The notes below the pieces were generated by a model. It was given only the letters and a program-made list of their open reading frames with translations. It had not been told where the DNA came from and ran no database searches. Below, piece after piece: positions 26,160 through 34,737 of a stretch of DNA of 64,000 bases; positions within the stretch are counted from its first letter, which is position 1, and every line of letters begins with the position of its first letter. This stretch comes from Actinokineospora diospyrosa (GTDB lineage Bacteria > Actinomycetota > Actinomycetes > Mycobacteriales > Pseudonocardiaceae). The stretch covers positions 400,705-464,704 of the forward strand of contig NZ_JAMTCO010000009.1 of assembly GCF_024171925.1 (NCBI RefSeq), read 5' to 3'. A program made the position numbers and the translations under genes.

Positions 26160-26499
26160 TTGTCCACAACCGGCTCGCCCACCCACAGGCTCCCTTCGCT
26201 GCTGCCGCTCCACCGGCCCCCCTCGGTAGGCTGTACATCGGGGGCCGCTTGATTTAGATGATCTTGTGGTGCACCGGGGCCAGCCAGGCCATCCACAACG
26301 CACCCCCTTGTCCACAGGTCGCTGCTCGCTCCTCCCGCTGTGTCGGGACGCGTCGGTAAGCTGTGTATTTGGGGGCTTTCGATCAGATTGATCTTGGCGC
26401 ATGCCGTGGCCGGGATACGCGGCAAGGGATTTCCGCCACCGCGCAGGACCGCCGGTCGATGCACCCACCGCGCAACGCCTCCGCAACCCTCTGTCCACA
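26160..26499. repeat. Gene-free region with a repeated 44-bp element and TTGTCCACA boxes
   Basis: This is the 620-bp gap between the chemoreceptor and DUF1206 genes. A 44-bp element occurs at 26223-26266 and again at 26353-26396 (exactly 130 bp apart), ungapped and about two-thirds identical. It starts TCGGTA, has a central run of five G, and ends GATCTTG. TTGTCCACA, identical to the actinobacterial DnaA-box consensus, occurs at 26160-26168 and 26308-26316, each upstream of one 44-bp copy, and CTGTCCACA at 26491-26499. No credible gene lies here. Function is unknown. Confidence 0.55.
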
Positions 26500-26629
26500 G
26501 TGTTCAATGGTCGTTTCGAGCGCGAGCCATCCAGAGCGGCGTCCGTGACCTGTCGATGCCGCGACCATTCGGCGCAACGCCGCCCGGGTGCGATGTGTCA
26601 ACCGGGCATTTGGGAGGTATGTAGCGCCT

Positions 26630-27433
26630 GTGCGCACCGCGAGTCAGGTCAGGAATCATCCGGTCATCCAGACGACCGGCCGGGTCGGCATGGTCTTCTA
26701 CGGCGGTGTGCACGTCCTCATCGCCTGGCTGGCGCTACAAGTCGTGATCGGGCAGACCGGTGAGCAGGCCGACTCCAAGGGCGCCATCGCCGAGATCGCC
26801 GAGACCGGGGCGGGCCCGGTGCTGCTGTGGGCGCTGACCATCGGCCTGTTCCTGTTCGCGCTGTGGCAGTTCGCCGAGGGGGTCGCCGGGCACACCCACG
26901 AGTCGCGACCGCGCAAGCGGCTGGCGAAGCGGATCGGTTCGGGCGCGCGGGGGATCACCGCGGTGGGCATCGGGCTCGGCGCGCTGGACTTCGCCCGCGG
27001 CGCGGGCAGCACGAACTCCACCGGCAAGCAGCAGGAGCTCACGGCCGAGGTGCTGGCGATGCCGTTCGGGCAGGTCCTGGTCGGCGCGGTCGCGCTGGCG
27101 GTCCTGGTGCTCGCGGCGGTCCTCGTGCGCAAGGGCGTCACGCGGTCCTTCGAGCACGACCTCGACCTGTCGGAGCTGCCCACCGGCTCACGCGGGTTCG
27201 TCCAGCACATCGGCCGCGCGGGCTACATCGGCAAGGGGCTGGCTTACGGCGTGATCGGCGTCCTGGTCGGTCTCGCCGCGGTGCACGCGGACCCGGAGCG
27301 CTCGGGCGGCATGGACAAGGCCCTGCACACGGTGGCCGCCCAGCCGTACGGGGTGGTGCTGCTCGCCGCGATCGCGCTCGGCTTGGGCGCGTTCGGCGTG
27401 TACTGCTTCGCCGCCGCCAAGGCGCACCGCTAG
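26630..27433 (+). CDS. DUF1206 membrane protein
   Basis: A 267-residue inner-membrane protein with start GTG 26630 (GGGAGG lies 12-17 bases upstream). It has six hydrophobic helices in three pairs, the layout of the DUF1206 family. Each pair contains the family pattern with an early Gly/aromatic (GRVGMVFYGGVHVLIAWLAL; GARGITAVGIGLGALDFARG; GRAGYIGKGLAYGVIGVLVGLAAV). Helices are separated by short charged loops such as SRPRKRLAKRIG. Biochemical function is not established for the family. It lies alone after the gene-free repeat region and converges on the MpaB-type gene. Confidence 0.85.
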   Translation: MRTASQVRNHPVIQTTGRVGMVFYGGVHVLIAWLALQVVIGQTGEQADSKGAIAEIAETGAGPVLLWALTIGLFLFALWQFAEGVAGHTHESRPRKRLAKRIGSGARGITAVGIGLGALDFARGAGSTNSTGKQQELTAEVLAMPFGQVLVGAVALAVLVLAAVLVRKGVTRSFEHDLDLSELPTGSRGFVQHIGRAGYIGKGLAYGVIGVLVGLAAVHADPERSGGMDKALHTVAAQPYGVVLLAAIALGLGAFGVYCFAAAKAHR

Positions 27434-27562
27434 GCGGCCAGGTGATGAGCTGACGTTGCCGCTACTGCCGGGCGGCGCGGGCTGCGCGACACGATCGGTG
27501 GCTGGCTCGACCTGCCGACCGAGGCAGCGGATCGACCCCACGCCAGGCCCACCGGGCAGTGC

Positions 27563-28417
27563 CTAGGCGCTGAGGGCCCACCTGATCGACCCGACCAGGC
27601 AGCGGCCCGCGCCGCGCACCAGCGGTCCGTCCAGCCCGGGCACGTGCGGCACGCGCAACTGCGACCGCGCCCACGGCGGCAACGTCGCCAGCGCGTTGGC
27701 GGCGAGAACGGCGTACGGGACCCGCACTGGCAAGGGGATCGGCGGGGTGAGCAGCAAGAACCGGGCGGCGTCGCGGGCCTGCGGGGTCGAGCGCAACTCG
27801 GGCCGGAAGGACGCCAGCCGCTCGGCGAGCTCGGCTTGGTCGCGCGGCGGGTCGACGACACCGAGGGCGGCGGCCACCCGTGCCGTGTCGGCGACGTAGC
27901 CGTCGTACCCGGCCCGGTCGAGCGGGTGTTGGCCGTAGTGCTGGTGGGCGCGCAGGAAGCTGTCGACCTCGGCGACGTGCACCCAGGCCAGCAGGTGCGG
28001 ATCCGCGGCGTGGTAGGGCTCGCCGCGGTCGGTGGCGCCGCGCACCGCCTCGTGGATCCCGCGCACCCGGTCCACGGCGGCCTGGGCGTCGGTCGCGGTG
28101 CCGAACGTGGTCGTGGCCAGGAACGTGCTGGTCCGCTGCAACCGGCCCCACGGGTCGCCGCGGTAACCGGAGTGCGCCGCCACCGCGGCCATCGCCAACG
28201 GGTGCAGCGACTGCAGCAGCAGCGCCCGCAGCCCGCCGACGAACATCGACGCGTCGCCGTGCACCACCCGGATCGGCCGGTCGGGGCCGAACCAGCGGGC
28301 GCCCGGGGTGTCGTGGATGCGCGCGCGCTTCGCCGGGCCGTCGGGTCCGGCCACCCTGGCGAACAGCCGTGCGCCTGCCACCCGCCGCAGCGGGCCGAAC
28401 ACGGGATCGAGACCCAT
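27563..28417 (-). CDS. MpaB/latex-clearing type oxygenase (DUF2236)
   Basis: 284 residues from ATG 28417 with GGAGGTGGCC upstream. The fold shows the DUF2236 signatures: an N-terminal GGLRALLLQSLHPLAMAAVAAHSGYRGDPWGRLQRT, then DPHLLAWVHVAEVDSFLRAHQHYG and DGYVADTARVAAALGV. The conserved His-rich motifs and Arg residues bind haem b in studied relatives (latex-clearing protein, MpaB). A member would catalyse an oxidative cleavage or act as a haem oxidoreductase; the substrate is unknown. Actinomycetes carry many paralogues. It is convergent with the DUF1206 gene and divergent from the small gene at 28499. Confidence 0.82.
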   Translation of the reverse strand: MGLDPVFGPLRRVAGARLFARVAGPDGPAKRARIHDTPGARWFGPDRPIRVVHGDASMFVGGLRALLLQSLHPLAMAAVAAHSGYRGDPWGRLQRTSTFLATTTFGTATDAQAAVDRVRGIHEAVRGATDRGEPYHAADPHLLAWVHVAEVDSFLRAHQHYGQHPLDRAGYDGYVADTARVAAALGVVDPPRDQAELAERLASFRPELRSTPQARDAARFLLLTPPIPLPVRVPYAVLAANALATLPPWARSQLRVPHVPGLDGPLVRGAGRCLVGSIRWALSA

Positions 28418-28498
28418 CACGGCCACCTCCGACCGCCAGCCTATGCGCCAGACGGGTATCCGGCGCAACGGTGCGATCCGCGGGCACGACTAACAGGT

Positions 28499-28966
28499 GT
28501 GGCTGACGAACTCGCACGCTCAACCGCCCCGATCACCGTTGCGTTCTCCCACCTCGCCAAGGACATCGTTGCCGAGGTCGCGCCGGACCAGAGCGACTAC
28601 TTGGCGGCGGTGACCGAGGCCGTGGAAGCCGGGGACCGCCGCGCACGTTTGCTGGGCGGCGCCGTTGGTTCGGGCGTCGAACCAACCGTGCTGGCCGAGC
28701 TCATCTACCCGCTGCTGACCGGCACGGTCGCCCAAGTCCTTGGTGCTGCTGGGTTCGCTGCGTTGCAGCGCCGGAAGTGGTGGCGCCGCAAGAACAAACG
28801 CGGCGTGCGCCCGAGCGCGACGATCAGCATCACCGCTGCTCAGGTCGCCCCGATGCGCGAAGCCTGTCTGGCTCACGGCCAAGTGCTCGGGTTGTCCTCG
28901 GCGGAGGCAACGTTGCTGGCAGACGCGTTGGAGCGGGCATTGTTGCGATCCCTGGACGACCAGTGA
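28499..28966 (+). CDS. Small protein coupled to the M48 peptidase, unknown
   Basis: 155 residues from GTG 28499. Residues 50-90 (GAVGSGVEPTVLAELIYPLLTGTVAQVLGAAGFAALQRRKWWRRKNKRG) look like a moderately hydrophobic helix followed by a basic patch, so peripheral membrane contact is possible. The ends are helical (DYLAAVTEAVEAGDRRARLLG; LLADALERALLRSLDDQ). Its last four bases overlap the start of the membrane M48 peptidase (GTGA), so the two are translationally coupled and probably form a complex or a regulator-protease pair. No family is recognised. A ribosome site is weak, which fits a leaderless or low-level gene. Confidence 0.6.
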   Translation: MADELARSTAPITVAFSHLAKDIVAEVAPDQSDYLAAVTEAVEAGDRRARLLGGAVGSGVEPTVLAELIYPLLTGTVAQVLGAAGFAALQRRKWWRRKNKRGVRPSATISITAAQVAPMREACLAHGQVLGLSSAEATLLADALERALLRSLDDQ

Positions 28967-31647
28967 ACACCGTGCCCCGGGCCGGGCTGTGGTGGGTCTA
29001 CCTGTTGGTGTTCCTCGCCTTGGCGATCAACGGTGCCGGTGCCGCGCAGGCGTTGTTCATGACCAACGACCTCGGTGACACGCGGACCGTGTTGGCTTGC
29101 AGTGCGGCACACGGTATCTCGATGGCCGAACCATTGATTGTCAACCCCGTCCGGGATGGGGCCGCCTATGACGACTGCAGCCGCGACTACAACGTCGAAC
29201 TCGGAACCACGATGGTGTTGGGCGCCGTGGCCCTGCCCGCCGCGGCGTTGCTGCTGATGGTGCTCGGCGGCCTCGCCGTTCGGCGGCGCTCGCGGCGAGG
29301 GCCGAACTCCTTCGAACTCGAGGCGCGCTTCGATGCTTTGTGCGTGAGCCAAGGACTTGTCGGACGTCGGCGACCGCGGTTGGTGCTGGCGGCTCGCGCG
29401 TCGGGGATTCGCCAGGCGTTCACGACCGGCCTCCCCGGCGCCCGCCCCTGGGTCGTGGTGCCCGAGGCATACGCGCACGTCGACCCAAACGAGTTCGAGA
29501 TCGTCGCCAGCCACGAACTCGGCCACGTCCACGCCAACGATGTCCTGTGGGCCTCGGCGGTCTGGTGGACGGGCTGGCTTCCCCTACCCGTTCTGCTGTT
29601 CTCGGTTCTCGCCCTCTTCGAAGATCCTGACGCCGTGTGGAGCTTCTACGGCGAGCACTTGGTCGTGTCGGTGGTGACCGCAGTGGCCGTCTTGGCGTTG
29701 CGGGCGGCACTGTTGCGTCGCCGCGAGTTGGCCGCCGACCGGTACGCGGGGGAGGTGCTCGGCGACCCGCGAGCCGTGCGCGCCGTCTTGGTTGGCACCA
29801 CCCGGAAGCGGCCGCTGTTCGCCGTGCACCCATCGGTTGCCGAACGCTCGACCTCAGGTGGACAACGGTGGGAGGGCGGCTTAATCGTCAGCGCTGTCGC
29901 GGGCGTGGTGGCCATGTTGTTCTACCAGGTCTGCCACTTCGTGATCAGGGCGTTCGCGGGGGCGACCGCGGACGCCTTGGTGATCACGGATCTGCCGTTG
30001 GCGCTCGGGTGCGTCCTGTGGGCCGCGGTGCTGATCCCCGCGTGGACCCGACGGGCCCGGGCGAGCGAGGCGGGCTGGATCGGGCCGCTGGCGGGTGCGG
30101 TGGTCGGTGTGGTGGGCGGGTTCGAGATCCAGGTCCCCGGTGCGGCCCCGTCGTTGCCCGTCGTGCTCGCCGAGGCCGTCGTCGAGTTCATCGTGTTGTT
30201 GGGATTGGTCGCGTTGACGGCCGCGGTCTTGGCGCGAGCGGTGGCGATCCGGTTGGCGGGCGCGACTGGTGCCGCGGCCCGGGTCGGTGCCACGCTCGCG
30301 GTCGCCTTCGTCCTGAGCAGTGGCATCGCCCTGGTCACTGGCGTGCTGTCGGCCACGGTGCTGTTCGACACGACGGCCATGGTGCGGCGGCTCGTGGTCG
30401 GCGAAGGTGCCGGTTCCAAGTGGATGGTCGCGGGTCTGGTTCTGATCGTCGGTCTCGCCCTGGTGTGGCGGCGCGCGGGTGGGATCTGGATCGCGGTGGC
30501 GGGCGCGCTCAGCGGTGGTGTCGCCGCGGCGCTGTTGTGGCTGCTGCGGTTCGAGCCGGACCAGTCCGAGGCCACCGATGTCGTGCTGGCCTACCAAGCG
30601 TGGTGGATCTGTGCCCTCGCGGGTTGGGTGGTCGTGGTCTTCGTCCTGCTCACCCACCGCGGCGAGCCCTGGGTGTCCGCGCTCCTGCTTGGCCTAGCCG
30701 CCGCCGTGGTCGCGGGGCTGCTCTGGTTCGTGATCGTCCGGCTCTCCGGCAGCGGCCACGGCTGGTCGGCCTTCACGGCGTCCCTCAGCCTGCCGTCGTG
30801 GCTCTTGCTGGTCGCGGTGTTCGCGACGGTACCCGTACTCGTGCTCGCGGCCCGCCATTCCCTCAACCCGTCCCCGCTCGCTTGGTCCGCCGCGACGCTC
30901 GCGGTCACCTCGTTGCTCGCCATCCTCATGACCACCGATTCGTTGTCCACCATCACCCTCGCCCGAAGCGACGGCGACTACTCCTTCACCACCAAGTACG
31001 ACCCCCCACCGCCACCCGCCGCCAACCCCAACGCCACCCGCCCCCTGACCCCAACCGACGTCACCGCCGCCATCTCCGCGGCCGCCGCCACCCTGCCAGC
31101 CGGGACGGTCGAGGTGCCAACGCCCCCAAGAAGCGCAGGCCCGGCCACGATCCCGTCGACCTGCCAGGAAACGATCCAACGCAACAACGCGGCCGAGGCC
31201 GCCACACCCCACAACGCCGACCAAACCCGAACCTTCACCGTCCCCATCGAAGGCATCCCAGACGGCGTCGAAGTCCAGATCCACCTCACGTCCTACAAAA
31301 CCGACCCCCACGTCCTCACCAACGTCGACGAAGCCATCCACGTCTGCGACCGCTACGCCTTCCCCACCCCCACCTTCGACAACGGCGTCATCCGGGCCCG
31401 GATGATGGCCCGAACCCCACCCCCATCCCCGCACCCAACCCGCGTCCTCGCCAACCTCGCCTACGGCACCAAGAACTCCATCCGCCGCCACGCCATCGGC
31501 CAAACCCACTTCACCACCCCCGGCAACAACGTCATCGAGATCAGCATCCTCTGGGCCTACCTCGCCCTCCCACCCCCACCCACCGTCCTAGCCACAGTCG
31601 ACCGAATCCCCAACGACCTCACAACCCACCTCCTCGCCAGCTTGTGA
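28963..31647 (+). CDS. Membrane-integral M48 family metallopeptidase
   Basis: An 894-residue protein with about a dozen or more membrane helices. The N-terminal part has two helices flanking a small extracellular loop. The cytosolic zinc peptidase core follows: NEFEIVASHELGHVHANDV with HELGH at 184-188 and the third ligand in RRRELAADRYAGEVLG, as in M48/HtpX-like enzymes. A very long hydrophobic part (about 290-670) contains ten or more helices, and the last 220 residues form a soluble, probably extracytoplasmic Pro/Thr-rich domain. It is much longer than HtpX (about 290), so the second half is an additional transporter- or sensor-like module. It overlaps the preceding small gene by 4 bp. Substrates are unknown; quality control or regulated proteolysis are both possible. 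Confidence 0.8.
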   Translation: MNTVPRAGLWWVYLLVFLALAINGAGAAQALFMTNDLGDTRTVLACSAAHGISMAEPLIVNPVRDGAAYDDCSRDYNVELGTTMVLGAVALPAAALLLMVLGGLAVRRRSRRGPNSFELEARFDALCVSQGLVGRRRPRLVLAARASGIRQAFTTGLPGARPWVVVPEAYAHVDPNEFEIVASHELGHVHANDVLWASAVWWTGWLPLPVLLFSVLALFEDPDAVWSFYGEHLVVSVVTAVAVLALRAALLRRRELAADRYAGEVLGDPRAVRAVLVGTTRKRPLFAVHPSVAERSTSGGQRWEGGLIVSAVAGVVAMLFYQVCHFVIRAFAGATADALVITDLPLALGCVLWAAVLIPAWTRRARASEAGWIGPLAGAVVGVVGGFEIQVPGAAPSLPVVLAEAVVEFIVLLGLVALTAAVLARAVAIRLAGATGAAARVGATLAVAFVLSSGIALVTGVLSATVLFDTTAMVRRLVVGEGAGSKWMVAGLVLIVGLALVWRRAGGIWIAVAGALSGGVAAALLWLLRFEPDQSEATDVVLAYQAWWICALAGWVVVVFVLLTHRGEPWVSALLLGLAAAVVAGLLWFVIVRLSGSGHGWSAFTASLSLPSWLLLVAVFATVPVLVLAARHSLNPSPLAWSAATLAVTSLLAILMTTDSLSTITLARSDGDYSFTTKYDPPPPPAANPNATRPLTPTDVTAAISAAAATLPAGTVEVPTPPRSAGPATIPSTCQETIQRNNAAEAATPHNADQTRTFTVPIEGIPDGVEVQIHLTSYKTDPHVLTNVDEAIHVCDRYAFPTPTFDNGVIRARMMARTPPPSPHPTRVLANLAYGTKNSIRRHAIGQTHFTTPGNNVIEISILWAYLALPPPPTVLATVDRIPNDLTTHLLASL

Positions 31648-31708
31648 ACCTTGGTCGGAGCGGAAGTGCCCGTTTCGCTGGATGGATTGGCCCGACTCCT
31701 GAATCACC

Positions 31709-31778
31709 GGTCCTGACAGGACGGTGGCAGGTCGGCAAACCTCCAAGTCCCTCCACCAGAGACGGTCCTGACAGGACG
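31709..31778. repeat. Two identical 15-bp palindromic units
   Basis: GGTCCTGACAGGACG occurs at 31709-31723 and at 31764-31778, 55 bp apart. Each contains the perfect palindrome GTCCTG-A-CAGGAC. The site lies between the M48 gene stop and the terminator at 31803. It could form paired hairpins (termination of the M48 transcript) or bind a dimeric protein. No gene lies here. Confidence 0.5.
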
Positions 31779-31802
31779 CTTGAAGGGGCCGTGAAACACA
31801 AA

Positions 31803-31831
31803 AGTCCCCTCCCTGGAGCTGGGAGGGGACT
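31803..31831 (-). terminator. Intrinsic terminator of the metzincin gene
   Basis: AGTCCCCTCCC at 31803-31813 and GGGAGGGGACT at 31821-31831 are perfectly complementary with a 7-base loop. On the minus strand the stem is followed by TTTGTGTTTC, a U-rich tract, so this is a classical intrinsic terminator 11 bp after the minus-strand gene that ends at 31842. Confidence 0.85.
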
Positions 31832-31841
31832 AGCTGTGGCC

Positions 31842-32615
31842 TTACTTGGTGGCGAGGGCCTTGAGGCCGGCGTAGTCGCCTGCGCCGAGGAGGCGGCGGG
31901 AGGTGTCGCAGGGGGAGCTGGCGGGGGTCATGGTCTGGGTGGCGTTGTTGGTCTGGTCGACGTGGCCGAGGCCGGCGGTGTGCAGGCGCTCGTGGGTGAG
32001 GGTGGTTTCGAGGTCGTACTGCTGGCCGGTGCAGTTGGCGGGCTTGGTGGTGAACCAGGTGTAGGCGACGTTGTCGATGAGGGTGTCGGAGGCGATGACG
32101 ACGCCCTTGGCGTTGTAGTAGGTGCAGGTGTAGGCGAGGACCTTGGTGGGGAGGGTGCCCCAGCCGGTCACCGACTTGTTGTCGTTACCGGTGCACGTCG
32201 CGGTGGCCGAGACCTGCGGCTTGAGGGTCGTGGTGCCGCCGTAGGTGTAGGTGGAGGTGGTGAGGTTGGCGAGGCCGCAGCGGTTGGTGCCCTTGGCGAC
32301 GGTGTTGGTGGAGGCGGTGATGGCGCCCAGTGCGGTGGAGGCGATGTTGGCGGGGACGCCGGCACCGTTGTACAGCCAGTTCAGCGTGCCGACCTTCCAG
32401 GTCTTGAGGGCGTAAGTGGTGTCGGTGCACTCGGTGGCGGCCGAAGCGGCGGTGATGGCGGCGGTGACGGCGTCACCCTCGTCGTAGGTGAAGGCCTCGG
32501 CGACGACGTAGACCTGGTCGTCGGCGGTGGCCTGGGAGGTGACCGGCTGGCCGGCCAGGATGACGGTAGCGGCGGCCAGGGTGGTGGCGGCGAGAGTGGT
32601 GATCGAGCGGCGCAT
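31842..32615 (-). CDS. Secreted metzincin-type zinc protease
   Basis: 257 residues from ATG 32615 (AGGGAGC upstream). Residues 1-30 are a signal peptide (RRSITTLAATTLAAATVILAG, cleavage near TSQA-TA). The zinc site is HERLHTAGLGH (His208, Glu209, His212, His218), matching the metzincin pattern HExxHxxGxxH. Met229 in TMTPASS is a candidate Met-turn. Six Cys (63, 113, 141, 164, 195, 236) in the secreted part can form three disulphides. The family resembles small actinobacterial extracellular metalloproteases, but with unusual spacing from domain start to zinc site. The gene stands alone with its own terminator. The substrate is unknown. Confidence 0.75.
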   Translation of the reverse strand: MRRSITTLAATTLAAATVILAGQPVTSQATADDQVYVVAEAFTYDEGDAVTAAITAASAATECTDTTYALKTWKVGTLNWLYNGAGVPANIASTALGAITASTNTVAKGTNRCGLANLTTSTYTYGGTTTLKPQVSATATCTGNDNKSVTGWGTLPTKVLAYTCTYYNAKGVVIASDTLIDNVAYTWFTTKPANCTGQQYDLETTLTHERLHTAGLGHVDQTNNATQTMTPASSPCDTSRRLLGAGDYAGLKALATK

Positions 32616-32900
32616 CCGGTGCTCCCTGGTCGGTCTTGGCTGGTTGACACAAGATTCGAGCCCGGCGGGAGCGGGTCGGGTGCGGCAACGGGTGCGACTC
32701 GGGTGCACGGCTTACCCGGCACCGCGCGCTGCCGAAACTACGCGGCTCCACCGATCCGACGTCCCCCACACAGGCGGCCACCAGCCGCCGACCACGGCCC
32801 ACCGTGACGACCGGCACCACACAGGTGAGCAACCCGGCCAAAGCCCCGCCAAAGCCAGGACAAACGAGACCGCCAGGTACCGGCGGGCCGCACCCGAGCC

Positions 32901-33896
32901 CTACCGCGTGGCGAGCGCCGCCAGCACCAGCGGCCCACCAGCCAGAACGAGCAGCAGCACCAGGTTGGTCTTGCGGTAGAACACCAGCAGGGCCACGAAC
33001 TCCCGCAGGAACGCGCTGGGCACGAAATAGGACGCCGTCCGGGCCCCGACCACCGTCAACCGCAACCGCAGGCGCCGAGACAGCACCGCGGTCCGGAACA
33101 CGTGGTAGTTGTTCGTCACCACCACCGTCTTGCCCGTGTGCCCCTGCTCGGTCAGCAGCGCGGTGCTGTAGAGGAGGTTCTGCTCCGTCGTCGTGGCCTG
33201 GTCCTCCAGCACGACCCGGTCCGACGGCACGCCCCGCTCGAGCAGGTACCCGCTCATCGCCTCCGCCTCGGACACCAGCTCGTCCGCACCCCGCCCACCG
33301 GAGACGACGACCACCGCGTCCGCGCCGTGCTCCCGGCACTGCACCGCGCGGTCCAGCCGGGCCCGCAGCAGCGGCGGCACCTTGTCCCCGCGCAGGCCCG
33401 CGCCCAGCACGATGATCGCGTCGGCCTCGACCCGCTTGCCCAGCGTGCTGTAGATCGCCGAGTACGCGACCAGCGCCAGGAACAGGAACGCGAGGTACCC
33501 GGCGACCAGCGACACCGAGGTCGCCGCCGCCACCAACCAGGGCGACCCGCCGAGGGCCAGCGCGAGGACGGTCACCCCGACCACGCCCAGCGCGCCGACC
33601 CCGGCCAGCAGCGACAACAGGTTCGCCAGGCGGTGGCCTTCCCGGCGCCACATCACCACCCCGTTGGCGATGAGCGCCAGGGGCAGCACCAGGACGACCA
33701 GCAACCCGACCACGACGGCGACCCAGACCAGGACGTCGCGCAGCGACCGGACGTCGGCGAGCACGAGCAGCAGCCACAGCGCGCCGAACACCGCGGCGAT
33801 CCCCAGCCACACCGCGTTCCCCAGCCGTCGCGGCTCGCGGTACACCCGGTAGCCGAACACCAGCAGGGCCACAAGCGCCAGAACTCCGAAGACCAT
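32901..33896 (-). CDS. YdcF/SanA-like membrane protein (DUF218)
   Basis: 331 residues from ATG 33896 with CACGGAGGATC as ribosome site. Four to five membrane helices occupy residues 1-155. A DUF218 domain follows: DAIIVLGAGLRGDKVPPLLRARLDRAVQCREHGADAVVVVSGGRGADELVSEAEAMSGYLLERGVPSDRVVLEDQATTTEQNLLYS, then TNNYHVFRTAVLSRRL. These are the standard motifs (VLGxG, SGGxGxDE, SEAEAM, E-N). A C-terminal helix anchors the end. Relatives (SanA, ElyC, YdcF) act in envelope integrity and vancomycin resistance, possibly on lipid-linked precursors. That is suggestive next to a lipid II-binding lantibiotic cluster, but the gene has no sigma-regulon promoter and may be unrelated. Confidence 0.82.
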   Translation of the reverse strand: MVFGVLALVALLVFGYRVYREPRRLGNAVWLGIAAVFGALWLLLVLADVRSLRDVLVWVAVVVGLLVVLVLPLALIANGVVMWRREGHRLANLLSLLAGVGALGVVGVTVLALALGGSPWLVAAATSVSLVAGYLAFLFLALVAYSAIYSTLGKRVEADAIIVLGAGLRGDKVPPLLRARLDRAVQCREHGADAVVVVSGGRGADELVSEAEAMSGYLLERGVPSDRVVLEDQATTTEQNLLYSTALLTEQGHTGKTVVVTNNYHVFRTAVLSRRLRLRLTVVGARTASYFVPSAFLREFVALLVFYRKTNLVLLLVLAGGPLVLAALATR

Positions 33897-33969
33897 GATC
33901 CTCCGTGGCCGCCCGTACCCCTTGCTGCGGCGGGGCCACGGGTCGCGCCGGTGCGGTAGCGTCGGGGGC

Positions 33970-34731
33970 ATGACCGTAGCACTGCGCGAGTTCCCGATCC
34001 TGCGCGGTGTGTGCCGCGCCATCGCCGACTCCGGCGGCGAGCTGGCCGATCTGTCCGATGTGGAGCTTTTCGAGGCCGTCGTCGCCGCGGCCGAGTGGGT
34101 CGGTGACCCGATCCCGGTCGACGAGCGGTTGGCCCCGCTGGCCGCCGCGGTGGGCGAGCGGTTGCGCGCGGGCTGGTTCGCCGAGGTCACACCGGGGCGG
34201 GAGCAGGCGCGCTTCAGCGCGGTGGCCGAGCCGATCGACATCGCGCTGACCAGGCCCCCGCTGGACAGCACCGCGGTCATCGACGACAAGCCCAGGGGAG
34301 CGTGGTGGACCTCGTCGCGGCTGCCGGACGGGACCAGCGCGTGGTCCCGCGCGGAGACCGTGCTGGGCACCCCCGAGAGCCGGGCGGCGGGTGACGACGC
34401 CACCCGGCAGGAGCGGTGGTGGACGGTCGACACCGCCTCGGCGCGGATCCACCGCATCGAGTCCACTTCGGACTACCTGGAGCTGCTCGAACGCCACCCG
34501 TTGGCAGGCAGCGCGGTCCCCAGGGTGGACTGGGTCGCCGCCGCCACCGAGTTCGACGCGGTGCACCTGTCCGCCGCCGGGCTCGTGCACACCCAATCGG
34601 TCCCCGTCGAGACCAGCCGGGGCACGACCGCCCTGCGCGGCTGGAACTGCGAGTCGACCGCGTGGCTGCGCGCACCCCGCGCCGAACGCGCGCCAATGGC
34701 GCCCGCGTCATCGCGAGCGCCACTGGCCTGA
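33970..34731 (+). CDS. Hypothetical soluble protein
   Basis: 253 residues from ATG 33970, which overlaps nothing and lacks a strong ribosome site (GTCGGGGGC upstream). It is divergent from the YdcF-like gene. The N-terminal helices (LRGVCRAIADSGGELADLSDVELFEAVVAAAEWV) lead to a beta-rich, Trp-containing region (DKPRGAWWTSSRLPDGTSAWSRAETVLGTPE; ERWWTVDTASARIHRIESTSDYLELLERHPL; VDWVAAATEFDAVHLSAAGLVHTQSVPV). No membrane segment, catalytic signature or family is recognised. Coding character is good: GC is strongly biased to third positions and the frame is long. The next gene faces it across 6 bp. Confidence 0.6.
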   Translation: MTVALREFPILRGVCRAIADSGGELADLSDVELFEAVVAAAEWVGDPIPVDERLAPLAAAVGERLRAGWFAEVTPGREQARFSAVAEPIDIALTRPPLDSTAVIDDKPRGAWWTSSRLPDGTSAWSRAETVLGTPESRAAGDDATRQERWWTVDTASARIHRIESTSDYLELLERHPLAGSAVPRVDWVAAATEFDAVHLSAAGLVHTQSVPVETSRGTTALRGWNCESTAWLRAPRAERAPMAPASSRAPLA

Positions 34732-34737
34732 TCGACC

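Noticed and set aside
26160-26499. Chromosomal replication origin from the TTGTCCACA boxes
   Set aside because: There is no dnaA, dnaN or recF nearby, too few boxes, and TGTCCACA-like words are frequent elsewhere in the window, for example near 13.78 kb.
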